Shown piece by piece: positions 1 to 6,622 of a DNA stretch of 16,121 bases (its first letter is position 1; every line of letters begins with the position of its first letter). The notes beneath the pieces are model-generated. The model was not told where the DNA came from and did not search any database. It saw only the letters and a list, made by a program, of their open reading frames with translations. The position numbers were made by a program, and so were the translations under genes. Origin of the DNA: Pseudomonadota bacterium (GTDB taxonomy: Bacteria > Pseudomonadota > Gammaproteobacteria > Xanthomonadales > Xanthomonadaceae). The stretch spans positions 1 through 16,121 of the forward strand of contig JAHWKC010000013.1 of the NCBI GenBank assembly GCA_019348095.1, in the 5' to 3' direction.

Positions 1-1850
1 GGGCCTTCCAGCCAGCCCTGGTGGCTGCCGGACGATCCGCTGTAGTAGTAGGTGCCGTCCGGCTCGATCTCCGAATCGCCGCTGCCGGTGAGGGACCCGG
101 TGTACTGGGTGCAGCTGGTGCATGGCGCGCCGCTGGACTCGGCGTAGTTGCCGGTCAGGTTGACGCCGGAGAAGCTGGAGTACGCCTTGACCCGGACGTA
201 CCAGGTGCCGGCCGCGGGGCTGGCGAAGTCGCAGCGCTCCTCATTGCCGCTCTTGTAGGGCCGGCAATCGTAGGAGCTGTCGGTCGGTGCGCTGCCGTAC
301 TTCACGTAGAGGTCGGCATCGCCGGTGCCGCCGCTGATCACGAAGCTCAGGTCGGTGGCGCCGGAGGGCACCTCCAGGGTGTAGCTCAGCGAATTGCCGG
401 TGGAGGCCGACAGGCTGGTTTCGGTCACCCCCTTGGTCAGAGTGCCGCCGCCACCGCTCGCGTCGACTGCGGCACGGGCGTCGACGATGCCGTCACCGAT
501 GTCCTTGTCGATGCTGGTCGGGAACGCGCGCAGCGTGCTCTTGAGCGTCGACTCGATGTCGGCCGGGGTCAGCCCGCCGCCGGCAGTGGCCTGCATCAGC
601 GCGGCCACGCCGGCGACGTGCGGCGACGCCATCGAGGTGCCCGACATCAGGCTGTAGCTTTCTGTGGACGGCGTGGTGCTGCCGCTGTTGACGGTCGAGG
701 CGATGTCGCTACCCGGCGCGGCGACGTCGATCAGGCTGCCGTAGTTGGAGAAGCTCGAGCGGCCGCCCTGGCGCGTGGTCGAGGCCACCGCGATGACGTT
801 GTTGCAGCTGGCCGGGGTGAAGTTGGCGGTGTCCGCGTTGGAGTTGCCAGCCGCGACCACGACCGTGGTGCCGCGGTTGACCGCGGCGTTGATCGCGTTC
901 TGGTAGGTGCTCGAGCAGGTGCCCGAGCCGCCGAGGCTCATGTTGATGATCTCGGCCGGGTTGGCATTGGCCGGCACGCCGGAGACGCTGCCGCCCGACG
1001 CCCAGGTGATGCCGTCGACGATATCGGAGGTGAAGCCGCCGCACTTGCCGAGCACGCGCACCGGCACGACCTTGGCCCCGTAGGCGACGCCGGCCACGCC
1101 CTTGGCGTTGTTGGTGACCGCCGCAACCGTGCCGGTCACGTGGGTGCCGTGCCAGCTGGAGTTGCTCGCCGGACTGCCGCTGTAGCATTCATCGGCGGCG
1201 GCCCAGTCGCCCTGGTCCTGCGGGTTGCTGTCGCGGCCGTTGCCGTCGCGCGCCATGCCGGCATCGCTGATGAAGTCGTAGCCCGCCGCGATGTTGGCGT
1301 CCAAGTCGCTGTGCGCGGTGATTCCGGTATCCAGCACCGCCACCACCACACCGTTGCCGTTGCTCACGTCCCAGGCCTGGTCGGCGCGGATGCCGCCGGT
1401 GGCTTCGTGGTAGTGCCACTGGTACTCGGCGTAGTGGGTGTCGTTGGGCGTCAGTGCCGGCTGCATCAGCTGGTCGACCTCGACGTACTCGACGTTCGGA
1501 TCGGCGGCGAGCTGGCGCATCAAGGTTTCGGCCTCGGCGCGATCGAGCTTGCGGTTGCTGCGCACCACCTCGGCGCCGGTGGCAATGCGGCGCAGGTGCT
1601 GCAGGCCGAGCGCCCGGCCGCTGCGGGCTGCGGCGGCTGCATTGTTCAGTGCGCGCTGTAGCGCAGCGGTGCTGGCGTGCTCGCTGCTGCCATCGCGGTA
1701 TTTGACGATGAATCGATCGTGCGTTGGCGCGGACTGCAGGCCGCTCATGTTCACGCGGTCGTTGGCCCACGCAGGTGCGGACAGCAGCGCCACTGTTGTG
1801 GCGGCCGCGAGCGCGCGTATGCGCAGGCGACGCGAATAGGACTGAGACAT
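1..1850 (-). CDS. Secreted S8 (subtilisin-like) serine protease with C-terminal PPC domain, 3' end cut by window edge
   Basis: This is an exported protease of the subtilase family; 616 codons are visible and the frame is still open at the left edge, so the C terminus is missing. Residues 1-29 form a signal peptide (RRLRIR, a hydrophobic stretch, then APAWA/N). An I9-type prodomain follows at about 46-130. The catalytic domain (about 150-440) has all four key residues: Asp174 in AVLDTGI, His234 in WHGTHVTG, oxyanion Asn336 in AAGNS and Ser406 in SGTSMASPHVAG. A PPC beta-sandwich lies at about 471-565 (GDADLYVKYG, GTWYVRVKAY). After a Cys-rich linker (CTSCTQYTG) a further C-terminal domain begins and is cut. 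The ATG is preceded by GGGGGT about six bases upstream. By family, the prodomain folds and inhibits the enzyme and the C-terminal domains are often removed after secretion. The likely role is extracellular protein digestion; the substrate cannot be read from sequence. Confidence 0.95.
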   Translation of the reverse strand, partial: MSQSYSRRLRIRALAAATTVALLSAPAWANDRVNMSGLQSAPTHDRFIVKYRDGSSEHASTAALQRALNNAAAAARSGRALGLQHLRRIATGAEVVRSNRKLDRAEAETLMRQLAADPNVEYVEVDQLMQPALTPNDTHYAEYQWHYHEATGGIRADQAWDVSNGNGVVVAVLDTGITAHSDLDANIAAGYDFISDAGMARDGNGRDSNPQDQGDWAAADECYSGSPASNSSWHGTHVTGTVAAVTNNAKGVAGVAYGAKVVPVRVLGKCGGFTSDIVDGITWASGGSVSGVPANANPAEIINMSLGGSGTCSSTYQNAINAAVNRGTTVVVAAGNSNADTANFTPASCNNVIAVASTTRQGGRSSFSNYGSLIDVAAPGSDIASTVNSGSTTPSTESYSLMSGTSMASPHVAGVAALMQATAGGGLTPADIESTLKSTLRAFPTSIDKDIGDGIVDARAAVDASGGGGTLTKGVTETSLSASTGNSLSYTLEVPSGATDLSFVISGGTGDADLYVKYGSAPTDSSYDCRPYKSGNEERCDFASPAAGTWYVRVKAYSSFSGVNLTGNYAESSGAPCTSCTQYTGSLTGSGDSEIEPDGTYYYSGSSGSHQGWLEG

Positions 1851-2307
1851 ATCTGAACCCCCGAAGATTGGACGAGACGCCGCGCATCGGGGCCGCGCAA
1901 GTGGTACCTGCTCGACACCCGACCTGGCGACGCCAAAAGCTGACGTGTTAGGTCAGCGAATCCACGCTATCGGACCGTTCAGTGTTCATTCAAGCTGCGG
2001 TCGCAGCATTTAACGGCATGTTTTTGTGACGGACGTCGCGTATCCGCGCACCTCGGCCTATGCCAATGGTCATGTCCCTCGCGGCTCGGCGGGGATGTCG
2101 GTGCCAATGCCGCGCGCCTCCATGGTTCGATGCGCCGCCGGCCGCGCTGCACGGTTTTTCTGGGCAGCGGCATCGCCGCGAGTGGTATGGCGCCGCCCGC
2201 CTCGCCATGACCGAAGTCATGTGCATCAGCGGCACGCAAGGGGCTGAGCGTGCCGGCCGTCAGGCGCAGGCCGGCGCAGCTGCTTGTCGAGAGTGCTGCC
2301 CGGCCCG
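1851..2307. other. Intergenic gap of 457 bases with no supported gene
   Basis: This gap lies upstream of the protease and downstream of sufT, both on the minus strand. Short open frames exist on both strands, but none has a convincing ribosome binding site or a recognisable product. The right half contains a small inverted repeat (2206-2221) and a 26-codon plus-strand frame (2130-2210) ending in GMAPPASP, which looks like the kind of spurious frame that recurs in dispersed repeats; this is a recollection, not a search result. The protease promoter should lie in the left part, but I see no good -35/-10 pair. Confidence 0.5.
2206..2221. repeat. Short inverted repeat CATGAC-CGAA-GTCATG
   Basis: A perfect 6-base stem (2206-2211 with 2216-2221) closes a 4-base loop. 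It has no T run, so it is not a classic terminator, and it sits in the middle of the gap between sufT and the protease. It could be part of a dispersed repeat, an operator or chance. Confidence 0.35.
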
Positions 2308-2859
2308 CTACAGCATGCCGGTCTCGAGGCGTGCGGCCTCGGACATCATCGTGCGGTTCCACGGCGGGTCGAACACCAGCTCGACATCGGCCTCGCTGAC
2401 GGTGGGGATCATCTCGATCTTGTCGCGCACGTCGTCGACCAGGATGTCGCCCATGCCGCAGGCGGGGGCGGTCAGGGTCATGCGCACCTCGACCAGCCGG
2501 CTGCCGTCATCGGCCGGCTTCACCACGGCCTCGTAGACCAGGCCCAGGTCGACCACGTTGATCGGGATCTCCGGATCAAAGCAGGTGCGCAGCTGCTTCC
2601 ACACCATCTGCTCGACGGTGTCGTCGTCGGCGCCTTCGGGCAACTGCAGCGGCTGCGGCGGCTCCTTGCCGATCGCGTCGGCGTCGTGGCCCGCGATGCG
2701 GAACAGGTTGCCCTCGACAAACACGGTGTAGCTGCCGCCGAGCGCCTGGGTGATGTAGCCGACGCTGCCGGCGGGCAGGTTGACGGCCTCACCCTGCGGC
2801 ACCAGGACGGCGGCGCAATCGCGCTCGAAACGGACAGGTTCACTGCTGCGGGAATACAT
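2308..2859 (-). CDS. sufT: SufT-type iron-sulfur cluster assembly protein (MIP18/DUF59 domain)
   Basis: The product is a cytoplasmic accessory factor of Fe-S cluster maturation. With the ATG at 2859 it has 183 residues. The N-terminal half (about 1-70) is the SufT-specific part, with SSEPVRFERDC, LPAGSVGYITQALGGSYTVF and EGNLFRIAG. The C-terminal half is a MIP18/DUF59 domain with DPEIPINVVDLGLVY (95-109), the conserved Cys in TLTAPACGMGD (Cys134) and VFDPPWN near the end. A TTG at 2874 would add five residues, but neither start has a clear Shine-Dalgarno. I prefer the ATG because, as I recall, related proteins begin MYSRSSE. The gene stands apart from any suf operon here and is divergent from the membrane-protein gene at 2986. 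By family, SufT supports maturation of Fe-S proteins when demand is high. Confidence 0.9.
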   Translation of the reverse strand: MYSRSSEPVRFERDCAAVLVPQGEAVNLPAGSVGYITQALGGSYTVFVEGNLFRIAGHDADAIGKEPPQPLQLPEGADDDTVEQMVWKQLRTCFDPEIPINVVDLGLVYEAVVKPADDGSRLVEVRMTLTAPACGMGDILVDDVRDKIEMIPTVSEADVELVFDPPWNRTMMSEAARLETGML

Positions 2860-2914
2860 ACCGGGATACGCCAAAGAGGTGTCGAGAAGATTGGGGTGCC
2901 GGGCGCTGGCACAA

Positions 2915-2934
2915 GGCCGGCCATTCTACCGGCC
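2915..2934. repeat. Inverted repeat between two divergent genes
   Basis: GGCCGG at 2915-2920 pairs perfectly with CCGGCC at 2929-2934 across an 8-base loop (CCATTCTA). It lies in the divergent control region between sufT and the membrane-protein gene, where it could be a regulator site or a hairpin. In so GC-rich a genome, chance is also plausible. Confidence 0.3.
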
Positions 2935-2985
2935 GGCTTGGCCGCTATGCTGTGCGGCTTGCCGGTAGACCGGATCGCTCCCTGA

Positions 2986-3405
2986 ATGAAACCCGCTGCT
3001 TTTTCCTCGCGCCGCGCCAACTGGCTGTCGTGGCTGTTGCTGCTGCTCAGCGTGGCCGGCTTTGCCGCCATCTGGGTGCTTGTGAGCCTCTACAGCGACG
3101 GCCAGCAGAGCTGGATGGCCGTACTGGGCGCGCTGGACGTGGCCTGGATGCTGCGCCTGGGCGGATGGCGGCCAGGCGGCATCCGCGCAGTCCTGGCGCT
3201 GATCGGCACCGGGCTGATCGTGGTGTTGGCCAACTGGGGCATCACCGCCTCGCACCTGGGCGCGGCACTCGGACTGCAGCCGTGGGAGTCGGCGCTGAAA
3301 CTCGGCAGCCAGCATGCGTGGACGCTGGCGCAGCTGGCCAATGGCCCCGCGGATGTCGCCTGGATCGTACTGGCGCTGGTACTCGCGGCGCTGCTGTCGC
3401 GCTGA
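2986..3405 (+). CDS. Small inner-membrane protein of unknown function
   Basis: I do not recognise a family. The 139-residue product has a positively charged start (SSRRANW), then hydrophobic segments at about 12-36 (WLSWLLLLLSVAGFAAIWVL), 66-86 (IRAVLALIGTGLIVVLANWG) and 123-138 (DVAWIVLALVLAALLS), so it is probably an inner-membrane protein with three passes. No catalytic or metal-binding motif stands out. The frame has the base composition of its neighbours and fills the space between sufT (divergent) and pntB (convergent), which supports it as real. There is no Shine-Dalgarno before the ATG. An in-frame 12-codon frame (2947-2985) stops immediately before it (TGA ATG). Confidence 0.75.
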   Translation: MKPAAFSSRRANWLSWLLLLLSVAGFAAIWVLVSLYSDGQQSWMAVLGALDVAWMLRLGGWRPGGIRAVLALIGTGLIVVLANWGITASHLGAALGLQPWESALKLGSQHAWTLAQLANGPADVAWIVLALVLAALLSR

Positions 3406-3482
3406 GTCTGCCGCCGCGTGCCTGGCCGCGACTCCGGCAATGCGGGGCTTGCTGCGCTGCTCCTGGTACGCAGCGCGCGCGA

Positions 3483-4919
3483 TCAGTGCCCGCCGTCGAG
3501 CGCCTTGAGCTCCGACACCAGCGCGCTGGCCATCTCCGCGCCATCACCGTAGAGCATGCGCGTGTTGTCGGCATAGAACAGCGCGTTCTCGATGCCGGCG
3601 AAACCCGGGCGCATGGAGCGCTTCAGGAACACCACCTGCCGCGCCTCGTCGGCGTCGAGGATCGGCATCCCGTAGATGGGGGCGCTCGGCGTGGTCCGGG
3701 CGGCGGGGTTGACCACGTCGTTGGCGCCGATCACCAGCGCCACGTCGGTATTGGGGAACTCGGGGTTAATGTCGTCCATGTCGGCGATCAGGTCGTACGG
3801 GACGCCCGCTTCGGCCAGCAGCACGTTCATGTGGCCGGGCATGCGGCCTGCCACCGGGTGGATCGCGAACTTCACCTTGACCCCGCGCTCGGCCAGCTTC
3901 TGGGTCAGCTCCCAGATCTTGTGCTGCGCCTGCGCCACGGCCATGCCGTAGCCGGGCACGATCACCACGCGCTCGGCGTACGCCATCATCGCGGCGACGT
4001 CGCCGGCCTCGATGGGCTTCTGGCTGCCGGCGATCTCCTGCGCCGTGGCGCCGCCACCGCCAAAGCTGGAGAACAGCACGCCGCTGATCGGCCGGTTCAT
4101 CGCCTTGGCCATCAGCCGGGTCAGCAGCATGCCGGCCGCGCCGACCATGGTGCCGGCGATGATCAGCGCGTCGAAACCCAGCACATAGCCCTCGAACGCG
4201 ACCGCCAGGCCGGTCAGCGCGTTGTACAGCGAGATCACCACCGGCATGTCGGCGCCGCCGATCGGCAGCGTCATCAGCACGCCCAGTGCCAGTGCCAGCG
4301 CGAAGAACCCGACGATCGCAAGCGGGTCCAGCGTTGCGACCACGATGCCGCCCAGCACCACCATCGCCACGAACACCGCGGCATTGAACAGCTGCTGACC
4401 GGGAAACACCACGCGCCGGTCGAGCCGGCCATCGAGCTTGGCCCAGGCGATCACCGACCCCGACAGCGCGATCGCACCGATCGCCGCGCCGGTCACCGCC
4501 AGCGTCCGGGTGAACGTGTCCGGTCCGATCTGCGCCTGCAACTGTGCGAGCAGCGCATTGGACGGCACCAGCGCCGACCAGCGCAGCAGCTCGACCGCGC
4601 CGATCGCCGCGGCCGAACCGCCGCCCATCCCGTTGTACAGCGCGACCATCTGCGGCATGTCGGTGATCGCGACCTTCCTGCCCGAGATCCACGCCGCCGC
4701 AGTGCCGATCACCAGCGCGGTCACGATCAACCCCAGGTTGTGCAGGTCCGGCAGCAGGAACGTCGCCGCGGTTGCAAGCACCATCCCGACCCCGGCCCAG
4801 CGGATGCCGCTGCGCGCGGTCACCGGCGAGGCCATGCGTTGCAGGCCGATCAGGAACAGGGTCGCGGCGATGAAGTAACTGGCGCCGACCAGCAGCAGGC
4901 GCAGTTCGCCGGCGCTCAT
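3483..4919 (-). CDS. pntB: NAD(P) transhydrogenase subunit beta
   Basis: The product is the beta subunit of the membrane-bound, proton-translocating transhydrogenase, which transfers hydride from NADH to NADP+ using the proton gradient. It has 478 residues, close to the 462 of E. coli PntB. The first 270 residues are a run of transmembrane helices (for example 7-30, 44-57, 62-77, 139-160, 176-197, 203-220, 228-270). The C-terminal NADP(H)-binding domain III has a Rossmann-like fold with VPGYGMAVAQAQ (321-332), HPVAGRMPGHMNVLLAEA (354-371) and the NADP-site motif GANDVVNPAA (398-407). Near residues 93-101 it reads ALYNGMGGG, where E. coli PntB has its proton-channel His91. The gene follows pntA2 after a 112-base gap containing a very strong hairpin, and no Shine-Dalgarno precedes the ATG. 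It converges with the membrane-protein gene ending at 3405. Confidence 0.97.
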   Translation of the reverse strand: MSAGELRLLLVGASYFIAATLFLIGLQRMASPVTARSGIRWAGVGMVLATAATFLLPDLHNLGLIVTALVIGTAAAWISGRKVAITDMPQMVALYNGMGGGSAAAIGAVELLRWSALVPSNALLAQLQAQIGPDTFTRTLAVTGAAIGAIALSGSVIAWAKLDGRLDRRVVFPGQQLFNAAVFVAMVVLGGIVVATLDPLAIVGFFALALALGVLMTLPIGGADMPVVISLYNALTGLAVAFEGYVLGFDALIIAGTMVGAAGMLLTRLMAKAMNRPISGVLFSSFGGGGATAQEIAGSQKPIEAGDVAAMMAYAERVVIVPGYGMAVAQAQHKIWELTQKLAERGVKVKFAIHPVAGRMPGHMNVLLAEAGVPYDLIADMDDINPEFPNTDVALVIGANDVVNPAARTTPSAPIYGMPILDADEARQVVFLKRSMRPGFAGIENALFYADNTRMLYGDGAEMASALVSELKALDGGH

Positions 4920-4945
4920 GGCTGGGACTCCGGGACTCGGGGCCC

Positions 4946-5012
4946 GGGACCGGGGACCCGGGAAACAGCAACCGCCGACGCGCGCCGGGACTCTACCCGG
5001 GTCCCCGGTCCC
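4946..5012. repeat. Perfect 17-bp inverted repeat with heptamer tracts between pntA2 and pntB
   Basis: The bases at 4946-4962 are the exact reverse complement of those at 4996-5012, with a 33-base loop. All stem pairs but two are G-C. The right arm continues as a period-7 tract (TCCCCGG repeated, 5002-5023). GGGACTC heptamers occur beside it at 4924-4930 and 4932-4938 and inside the loop at 4987-4993. No T run follows, so it is unlikely to be a simple terminator. Placed inside the operon, it could alter the ratio of alpha-2 to beta mRNA through pausing, processing or RNA stability. Confidence 0.8.
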
Positions 5013-5031
5013 CGGTCCCCGGTCCCGTTGC

Positions 5032-5331
5032 TCATGCCTGCCCCCCCGGCCGCCGGGATGACTTGAACATCTCCAGCATCCGCTCGGTCACCACGTAGCC
5101 GCCGGCCGCGTTGCCTGCGCCCAGCAGCACCGCGACAAAGCCGATGGCCTTCTCCAGGGTGGTGTCGGCATGGCCGAGCACCACCATCGCGCCGATCAGC
5201 ACGATGCCGTGGATGAAGTTGGAGCCCGACATCAGCGGCGTGTGCAGGATCACCGGCACCCGCGAGATGATCACGTGGCCGGCGATCGCCGCCAGCATGA
5301 AGATGTACAGCGCCTCAAATCCGTCGCTCAT
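5032..5331 (-). CDS. pntA2: NAD(P) transhydrogenase subunit alpha-2 (membrane part)
   Basis: The product is the small membrane part of the transhydrogenase alpha chain, a separate protein in three-subunit enzymes and fused to alpha-1 in E. coli. It has 99 residues with three hydrophobic helices at about 6-27, 39-58 and 66-85. The central motif TPLMSGSNFIHG (31-42) matches the TPLMS loop of PntA. His41 lies in the second helix. The frame is open upstream to 5412, but the ATG at 5331 is preferred: it has GGGGGA about four bases upstream, and only from here does the protein match the family. Its partner pntA is not directly upstream, as would be usual, but 1.8 kb away at 7114-8247, beyond an inserted plus-strand gene cluster, so pntA2-pntB need their own promoter. 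Confidence 0.95.
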   Translation of the reverse strand: MSDGFEALYIFMLAAIAGHVIISRVPVILHTPLMSGSNFIHGIVLIGAMVVLGHADTTLEKAIGFVAVLLGAGNAAGGYVVTERMLEMFKSSRRPGGQA

Positions 5332-5448
5332 CTTGTCCCCCGTGGCGTGACCACCCCAATGACGTGACCGGGCCGCATTCGTCGGTTGCGGCGCCCCAAG
5401 CATCATAACCATGCGCGCATCCGGGGAAAGGCCGGCGCTTCGCGTGTG

Positions 5449-5473
5449 TCAACCGTCGCCCGCCTCGGACGTT
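5449..5473 (+). promoter_or_regulatory. Possible ECF-type promoter upstream of the sigma gene
   Basis: TCAACC at 5449-5454 and CGTT at 5470-5473 are separated by 15 bases. An AAC-containing -35 box with a CGTC/CGTT -10 box is typical of promoters read by ECF sigma factors, which often control their own genes. It sits 141 bases before the sigma start and 46 before the small upstream frame. Short degenerate motifs arise easily by chance. Confidence 0.2.
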
Positions 5474-5518
5474 GTCTCTGCAAGCCGGCAGCATTGGTCC
5501 GGCAGGAGGGAGGCGCCG

Positions 5519-5629
5519 ATGAGCAACCATGTGGATCCGGCCCAGGGCGGTCCAGTCACGGGCGCCGCGCGTGCGCGCCGCGACCGTCGTGCCGGCGGGT
5601 GGGCCTCGGCGCTATGCTGCTGCAGGTGA
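5519..5629 (+). CDS. Candidate 36-residue leader peptide overlapping the sigma gene start
   Basis: A small frame begins at an ATG with the strongest Shine-Dalgarno in this region (AGGAGGGAGG, 5504-5513, five bases upstream). It encodes 36 residues, begins MSNHVDPAQGG, is rich in Arg and Ala, and ends in SALCCCR. Its TGA (5627-5629) overlaps a GTG at 5626 that is in frame with the sigma factor (GTGA), so the two may be translationally coupled. It also overlaps the alternative sigma ATG at 5614. I recognise no family and there is no membrane segment. It may be a regulatory leader, or the ribosome site may be fortuitous. Confidence 0.35.
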   Translation: MSNHVDPAQGGPVTGAARARRDRRAGGWASALCCCR

Positions 5630-6222
5630 GCCCCGATGCCGTTGACTCCGCCGCCGCTGGCGCGCCCGATGCCGTGCCGTGCGAAGCCACCGCGGACGAG
5701 GCCAGGCGCGGACCGGCGTCGCTGGAGCAGTTTCTCGCCGACATCGGCGCGCGCGCGTTCCGCTTCGCCGAGATCGGCCTGCGCCAGCGCGATGACGCGC
5801 TGGACGCGGTGCAGGACGCGATGATCAAGATGCTCGCCTACGCCGACCGGCCGCCCCCGGAGTGGACGCCGCTGTTCTGGAGCATCCTGCGCAGCCGCAT
5901 CGTCGACATCCAGCGGCGCCGCATCTTCCGGACGCGCTGGCTGGCGCCGGCGGCCGAGCGCGAGGACGGCGGCGTGGTCGAATGGGCCGACAGCACGCCG
6001 GGCCCGTCGCGCAGCCACGACAGCCGCGAGGCCTATGCGCGACTGGTCGATGCGCTGGGCGCGCTGCCACGACGCCAGCGCGAGGCCTTCAGCCTGCGAA
6101 TCCTGGAGGAGCTCGACGTCGCCACCACCGCACGGGCGATGGGGTGCAGCGAGGGCTCGGTCAAGACCCACCTGTCGCGCGCGCGCGAAGCATTGCAGCG
6201 GCAACTGGAGGCATGGCGATGA
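5614..6222 (+). CDS. ECF-like RNA polymerase sigma factor
   Basis: The product is a sigma-70 family protein with only regions 2 and 4, which directs RNA polymerase to a small regulon. From the ATG at 5614 it has 202 residues. Region 2 covers about 45-105: RFAEIGLRQRDDALDAVQDA is the polymerase-binding segment, followed by WSILRSRIVDIQRRR, where the -10 element is usually recognised. Region 4 covers about 145-197, with ALPRRQREAFSLRILEELD and the helix-turn-helix VATTARAMGCSEGSVKTHLSRAR. An alternative GTG start at 5626 overlaps the stop of a 36-codon upstream frame. The TGA overlaps the next gene's ATG (ATGA), so the unit is translationally coupled. Gene order (sigma, short membrane protein, DUF3106 protein) recalls similar clusters in betaproteobacteria and xanthomonads. 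Target promoters are unknown. Confidence 0.9.
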   Translation: MLLQVSPDAVDSAAAGAPDAVPCEATADEARRGPASLEQFLADIGARAFRFAEIGLRQRDDALDAVQDAMIKMLAYADRPPPEWTPLFWSILRSRIVDIQRRRIFRTRWLAPAAEREDGGVVEWADSTPGPSRSHDSREAYARLVDALGALPRRQREAFSLRILEELDVATTARAMGCSEGSVKTHLSRAREALQRQLEAWR

Positions 6223-6620
6223 ACATCCCGACCGGCACCGATCCGCGCGACCTCGACCCGCGTGACCGCGCTTTCGACCGGGCGATGCGTGCGCGCCATG
6301 CCGAGGCGCTGAGGCAGGTACCGGCATCGATCCATGCGCGCCTGCGTGCGCCGCGTCACGCCAGTGCGACCGGCTCGGCTACCCCGGTGAGTGGCAGCAG
6401 CTGGCGGCTCGCCGGCCTTTGCGCCGCGGTCTTCGCGGTGGCGCTGGGCCTGCGGCATTTCACTGCACCTTCGATGCCGGCACCGACGGCGCCACCGGTG
6501 GCTGCGACCACGCCGGTTGCGCAAATCGATCTGGCAGTCGCCGCACTTGATGAAAACCCCGACCTCTATTTGTGGCTGGCCGCCAACGACGACGCCCTGC
6601 CGCCAGTTCCGGAGCAATGA
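6219..6620 (+). CDS. Single-pass membrane protein, candidate anti-sigma factor
   Basis: The product has 133 residues: a charged N-terminal part rich in Arg and Asp (1-60, DPRDLDPRDRAFDRAMRARH), one hydrophobic segment at about 62-80 (SWRLAGLCAAVFAVALGLRH), a Pro/Ala/Thr linker (83-100), then an acidic tail with DLYLWLAANDDALP. This suggests a cytoplasmic N terminus tethered to the inner membrane with a short periplasmic tail. The ATG at 6219 has GGAGG seven bases upstream and overlaps the sigma stop. An in-frame ATG at 6213 is too close to that site. Overlap with a sigma gene and this topology fit an anti-sigma factor, but I see no zinc-binding HxxxCxxC motif, so it is not of the ZAS type. 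It resembles DUF3619-type partners by position only. The function is inferred from context. Confidence 0.8.
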   Translation: MNIPTGTDPRDLDPRDRAFDRAMRARHAEALRQVPASIHARLRAPRHASATGSATPVSGSSWRLAGLCAAVFAVALGLRHFTAPSMPAPTAPPVAATTPVAQIDLAVAALDENPDLYLWLAANDDALPPVPEQ

Positions 6621-6622
6621 CC

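Noticed and set aside
21..1661. A 546-codon plus-strand open frame
   Set aside because: It is antisense to the S8 protease, whose complete catalytic residues and signal peptide leave no doubt. The product is Ala/Gly/Arg/Val-rich with no domain, a common effect of high GC.
2947..2985. A 12-codon frame (MLCGLPVDRIAP) stopping directly before the membrane-protein ATG
   Set aside because: It has no ribosome site and is short enough to be chance; noted only as a possible leader.
2952..5066. A 704-codon plus-strand open frame
   Set aside because: It overlaps the membrane-protein gene in another frame and runs antisense to pntB. The product is His/Arg/Gln-rich low complexity without motifs.
5386..5613. 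Extension of the sigma factor upstream to 5386
   Set aside because: The extra 76 residues have no sigma similarity and no ribosome site, and overlap the divergent promoter region of pntA2.
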